A stretch of DNA of 64,000 nt from Rosellinia necatrix (Eukaryota; Ascomycota; Sordariomycetes; Xylariales; Xylariaceae). Below are positions 61,004-64,000 of this stretch, in pieces (positions within the stretch are counted from its first letter, which is position 1; every line of letters begins with the position of its first letter). The position numbers were made by a program, and so were the translations under genes. The stretch covers positions 5,270,001 through 5,334,000 of the forward strand of contig JAGYVD010000003.1 in the NCBI GenBank assembly GCA_021209875.1. Reading direction: 5' to 3'. The notes under the pieces were generated by a model. That model saw only the letters and a program-made list of their open reading frames with translations. It did not search any database and was not told the origin of the DNA.

Positions 61004-62277
61004 ATGGCGACTGCCGATCCCTTTGACTCGGCGCTGTATGTATACCTGCTACCACTTTCGCCCTTGGGCCAACCCCTCTCGAACCCCCCCCCCCCCCCCC
61101 TGGCAGCCTGCCTGCCACCTTGCCTGCCACCTTGCCTGCCACCCTGCCTGCCACCCTGCCTGCCACCCAACCTACCGGATGAGTGATACGCATGCTGTCG
61201 TGTTTGCTGCCAGATGGGCTTCGGTGTCTCAGCTAGAGGTTCTCGCTTTTAGTCCTTTGTCGTCTAATCCGCCGGAGTCACCTCGCCGGGGTCACCTCGA
61301 CGGAGATGCCTCGCCCAACACCACAAAACTGTCAAGGAAGCAGGCTAACCTGATTCCCTATTCCAGAGACCTCCTTCGCCGCCTAAACCCGAAGCACACC
61401 TCCGCGCACCTCAACGCGCTGATCTCGCTCGCGCCTGACCTGACCGAGGACCTCCTCTCGTCGGTGGACCAGCCGCTGGCCGTGAGGCGCTGCCAAACGT
61501 CGGGGCGTGACTACCTGCTCTGTGACTACAACCGGGACGGCGACAGTTACCGGTCTCCCTGGAGCAACGAGTTCGATCCACCCTTGCAGGACGCACCGGC
61601 CAGCCGGGATGGGGACGACGAACAGAGCAGCGCCGCCGGCCTGCCGAGCGAGAAGGTCCGGCGCATGGAAATCAAGGCGAACGAGGTGTTCGATGTCTAC
61701 CGGGAGCTGTACTACGAGGGCGGTGTGAGCAGTGTTTATTTCTGGAATCTGGACGACGGCTTCGCGGGGGTCGTGCTTCTAAAGAAGGGTGAGTTGCCAT
61801 TTTAAGAGGGGGGAGGGAGAGGGGGAGGGGAAGGGGTGGATACAAGCCTCAGTGAGTAGCTAACATCCTGATTCTGCGGCTAGTGGCCACCCCGGGCACC
61901 GGCAGCGAGGGCACCTGGGACTCGATCCACGTCTTTGAGGCCATCGATCGGGCGAGATTCACGCAGTACAACCTAACGTCCACCGTCATCCTCTCTCTCT
62001 CGGCACCAACTCGAGCACCCTAGGCGACATGGACCTCTCTGGCAACATGACGCGCCAGATCGAGATCGAGCTGCCCGCGGAGAACGACGAGCAGCAGATC
62101 GCCAACATCGGCAAGCTCGTCGAGGATATGGAGCTTAAGATGCGCAACCTCCTACAAGAGGTGTACTTCGGCAAGGCCAAGGATGTCGTCGGGGACCTGC
62201 GGAGCGTGGGGAGCCTGAGCGAGACCGCAAGGGACCGCGAGGCGCAGAAGGATCTCATTGGTAGCATGAGGCGATGA
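61004..62277 (+). CDS. cap2: F-actin-capping protein subunit beta, with an apparent frameshift
   Basis: Exons 61004..61035, 61367..61788 and 61884..62277 encode a capping protein beta of about 281 residues. Family blocks are unmistakable: [108 protein letters not shown] and [20 protein letters not shown]. The reading frame breaks in a CT repeat at 61991-62001. The frame giving STVILSLS runs into a stop 8 codons later, while the correct continuation [15 protein letters not shown] is in another frame, so one base is missing or two are extra. The subunit pairs with the alpha subunit to cap actin barbed ends. Because the gene is usually important and the rest is perfect, a sequence error is as likely as a real mutation. 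Confidence 0.9.
61105..61168 (+). repeat. Minisatellite, 12-bp unit, in cap2 intron 1
   Basis: Five units of CCTGCCACCYTG follow a 17-base C run. The tract lies inside the 331-nt first intron, which is longer than most introns in the window. Confidence 0.8.
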
Positions 62278-63663
62278 TGAGTGATGATTTACTAAAGTCC
62301 CCCCCTCCCCTCCCCTCCCCTCCCTCTCGCCACATCTTGCCATCGGTCGTTCTAGGAGGGGGACTTTTTGGTGGGGTGTGCAAAGGAGTAAATATTGTGG
62401 ATGGGGGGATATGGGCAGGGGTTGAGTTTGATATGGTTTGATAGCTCACGAAACGGTAACGAAGCACGACGAAAAGAGCAGAAGAAAAATAATTGGCGCT
62501 ACAAGAACAAGAACAAGAATCACATTACACGACATGAAAGGGGCTGCCCAGTCATCCTTTTTCTTTTTTTTTAGAGAGGAGAAATAAACCTGCTTTTCTG
62601 TAGGTAGCAACACGTAGGTGGCTATCTATCCAGATGCGGGTGGCGTGTGCGCTCGATGTTGTTGGTCGATTGGGCTGGACGATTCCCCCTGAGAAAGTGA
62701 TAGCCATACCTTTGACAGAAATTGCAACGATTTAAAAGCTATGTTCATTGATGCCTGATGACAATCTCTGCTCACGGTCTATCTACGCTATGTTTTGCCT
62801 TGGTCGTGATACCATTTCTAAGGGTGCTTGGGGCTATATCGTTCAATGAAGGAACTACCTACCTGCTACCTACGTGGGGATCATCGTAGGTAGTGTAGGT
62901 ATGTATGTAATGTAATGTTATGTAATGTAATGTAATGTTATTGTAAACTAGATGCGGGTGATAAAAAATCTACGCAAACCTAGGTAGGTAGGTAAACCGG
63001 GAGGGTGGATTTGACTCTCATCATCATCATCATCATCATCATACAGTTTGTTACCCTGCTCATAGAATTTTGGGGCTACGTTCGACGTAGTTTTTATTCA
63101 CGGCTCCGATCACGTACCTGAGAATTAAAAAAATAAAAATAAAAAATAAAAATAAAAATAAAAAAAAACTTATGTTCCCAAACCAAAAAAAAAACAAAAA
63201 AAAAGGTTTACCCCCTTTCCTTCCAGTCACTCTCCCTCTCCCTCTCCCTCTCGGTAACCCAAAACTCACCCCGAGTCCCGCGCCCGGCATCATCGGATCG
63301 GATCGGATCGAGGGCAAAAAGCGAGAGAGTAGTGCATGTATGTATGTACGGTATGCACATACATACATACATACATACATACATAAACGTCAAGGGCAAC
63401 CGGCTCACCCACCCTCCACCCTTCCCCCCTCCTCCCTCCTCCCCCCCAGTCCCCAGGATGACCCCTTCACCCTCGGAGAGAAATATCTGGAATCTAGACC
63501 AGGGAAGGGGAGGGGGGGTTAAGCTATGCTCGTGCGCTCGCTCGCCTGCACTAACACACGCTCTTTCCGGAGAGGGTGGGATTTGATCGTTCGTCTTTGT
63601 TTTTTATCGGCGATGCAGGGTAGGGTAGAGTAGGGCATGGCAAGGCGAGGCAAGGCAGGCAGG

Positions 63664-63700
63664 TTGGTAGGTAGGTAGGTAGGTAGGTAGGTAGGTAGGT
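63664..63700 (+). repeat. (TAGG)n microsatellite
   Basis: About nine perfect TAGG units. It is the purest example of the tetranucleotide that is dispersed throughout the non-coding parts of the window. Confidence 0.9.
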
Positions 63701-63722
63701 ATTTAGGTAGGTTTGATGTGGA

Positions 63723-63725
<3 letters not shown>

Positions 63726-63762
<37 letters not shown>
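63726..63762 (+). repeat. (GA)n microsatellite
   Basis: About eighteen GA units followed by GGGA/GGGAGAGG. No gene lies nearby. Confidence 0.9.
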
Positions 63763-63768
<6 letters not shown>

Positions 63769-64000
63769 AGAGGGAGAGGGAGATCGGCGGTTGCGCTGCA
63801 CGTTGGTGTCTTGATCCTTGGTCTGGGAGAGGGACATTTCATCCATCGTTGGGTAGGTTATTGTATGTATGTATGTATGTATACACATCCATGTATTTTA
63901 AGTTAGTTATGTAGGTATGTATATCATAATGTTATGTATGTAGGTATTTAGCGGTACGCAGTCTAATATGTATGAATGAAATGTCCTTGTAAAAAAAAAA

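Larger units (their letters stand above)
62278..64000. other. Gene-free, microsatellite-rich end of the window
   Basis: No gene recognised. Low-complexity tracts include TGTAATGTAA units at 62905-62940, a (CAT)n tract at 63020-63044, AAAAATAAAA at 63124-63169, (ATAC)n at 63357-63384, (TAGG)n at 63664-63700, (GA)n at 63726-63762 and (TATG)n at 63863-63882. Confidence 0.6.

Noticed and set aside
61004..61186. Open frame through the cap2 intron reading CLPP repeats, as a possible Cys/Pro-rich protein
   Set aside because: It is the in-frame read of a 12-bp minisatellite inside an intron with good splice sites.
63664..63700. (TAGG)n considered as telomere repeat, which would put the window at a chromosome end
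   Set aside because: The unit is TAGG, not TTAGGG, the array is short and internal, and sequence continues on both sides.
1..64000. Search for CRISPR arrays, operons, prophage or bacterial mobile elements
   Set aside because: The gene content and introns are eukaryotic; the tandem arrays seen are simple minisatellites without spacer structure.

Overview
The window comes from the nuclear genome of a filamentous ascomycete (Pezizomycotina, most likely a Sordariomycete). Genes carry short GT..AG introns (49 to about 330 nt, one longer) with CTAAC/CTGAC-like branch sites. The protein set (Erb1, Leo1, MOB2-type protein, tricalbin, Atg22, BAH-PHD reader, F-actin capping protein beta, GH10 and GH127 enzymes, DUF6594, DUF3602) is typical of moulds. 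All gene models were built by eye by joining reading frames across splice sites; no alignment or transcript was available. Family calls and remarks about relatives rest on memory.

Layout. 1-1 kb: 5' part of a fumarylacetoacetate-hydrolase-family gene (minus, runs off the edge). 1.85-4.4 kb: ERB1 (plus). 4.4-9.0 kb: no gene seen. 9.1-9.9 kb: small membrane-anchored hypothetical gene (minus). 9.9-19.2 kb: gene desert full of TAGGTAGG/CCTAGG motifs, with two copies of a short dispersed repeat and a tRNA-like relic. 19.2-21.2 kb: patatin-like/DUF3336 protein (minus). 22.2-23.6 kb: LEO1 (minus), divergent from a MOB2-type gene (24.4-26.4 kb, plus). 27.6-28.7 kb: PSI-domain membrane protein (plus), tail to tail with the MoaD-like molybdopterin synthase small subunit (minus). 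31.5-36.2 kb: tricalbin (plus).

37-40.4 kb holds two decayed genes: a DUF6594 protein (minus) with two frameshifts and a tandem retropepsin-like protein (plus) with an in-frame stop and a frame change. 41.1-51.4 kb is a secretion-rich stretch: an Asp-rich secreted Cys protein, an eight-exon GH127 beta-L-arabinofuranosidase-type enzyme, a small DUF3602 GRGG-repeat protein and a five-exon GH10 xylanase. The last two enzymes could act on the same arabinose-decorated xylan-type wall polymers. 54.5-56.7 kb: Atg22 with a probable 6-nt microexon. 58.4-59.8 kb: BAH-PHD chromatin reader with an interrupted PHD finger. 61.0-62.3 kb: capping protein beta with a frameshift at a CT repeat. The last 1.7 kb is microsatellite-rich.

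No operon-like or cluster logic links most genes; this is ordinary gene-sparse fungal chromosome. I found no convincing new multi-gene system. The most interesting signals are single-gene oddities: split PHD finger, microexon, loss of the expected catalytic residues in the patatin protein, decaying retropepsin gene, dispersed repeat.
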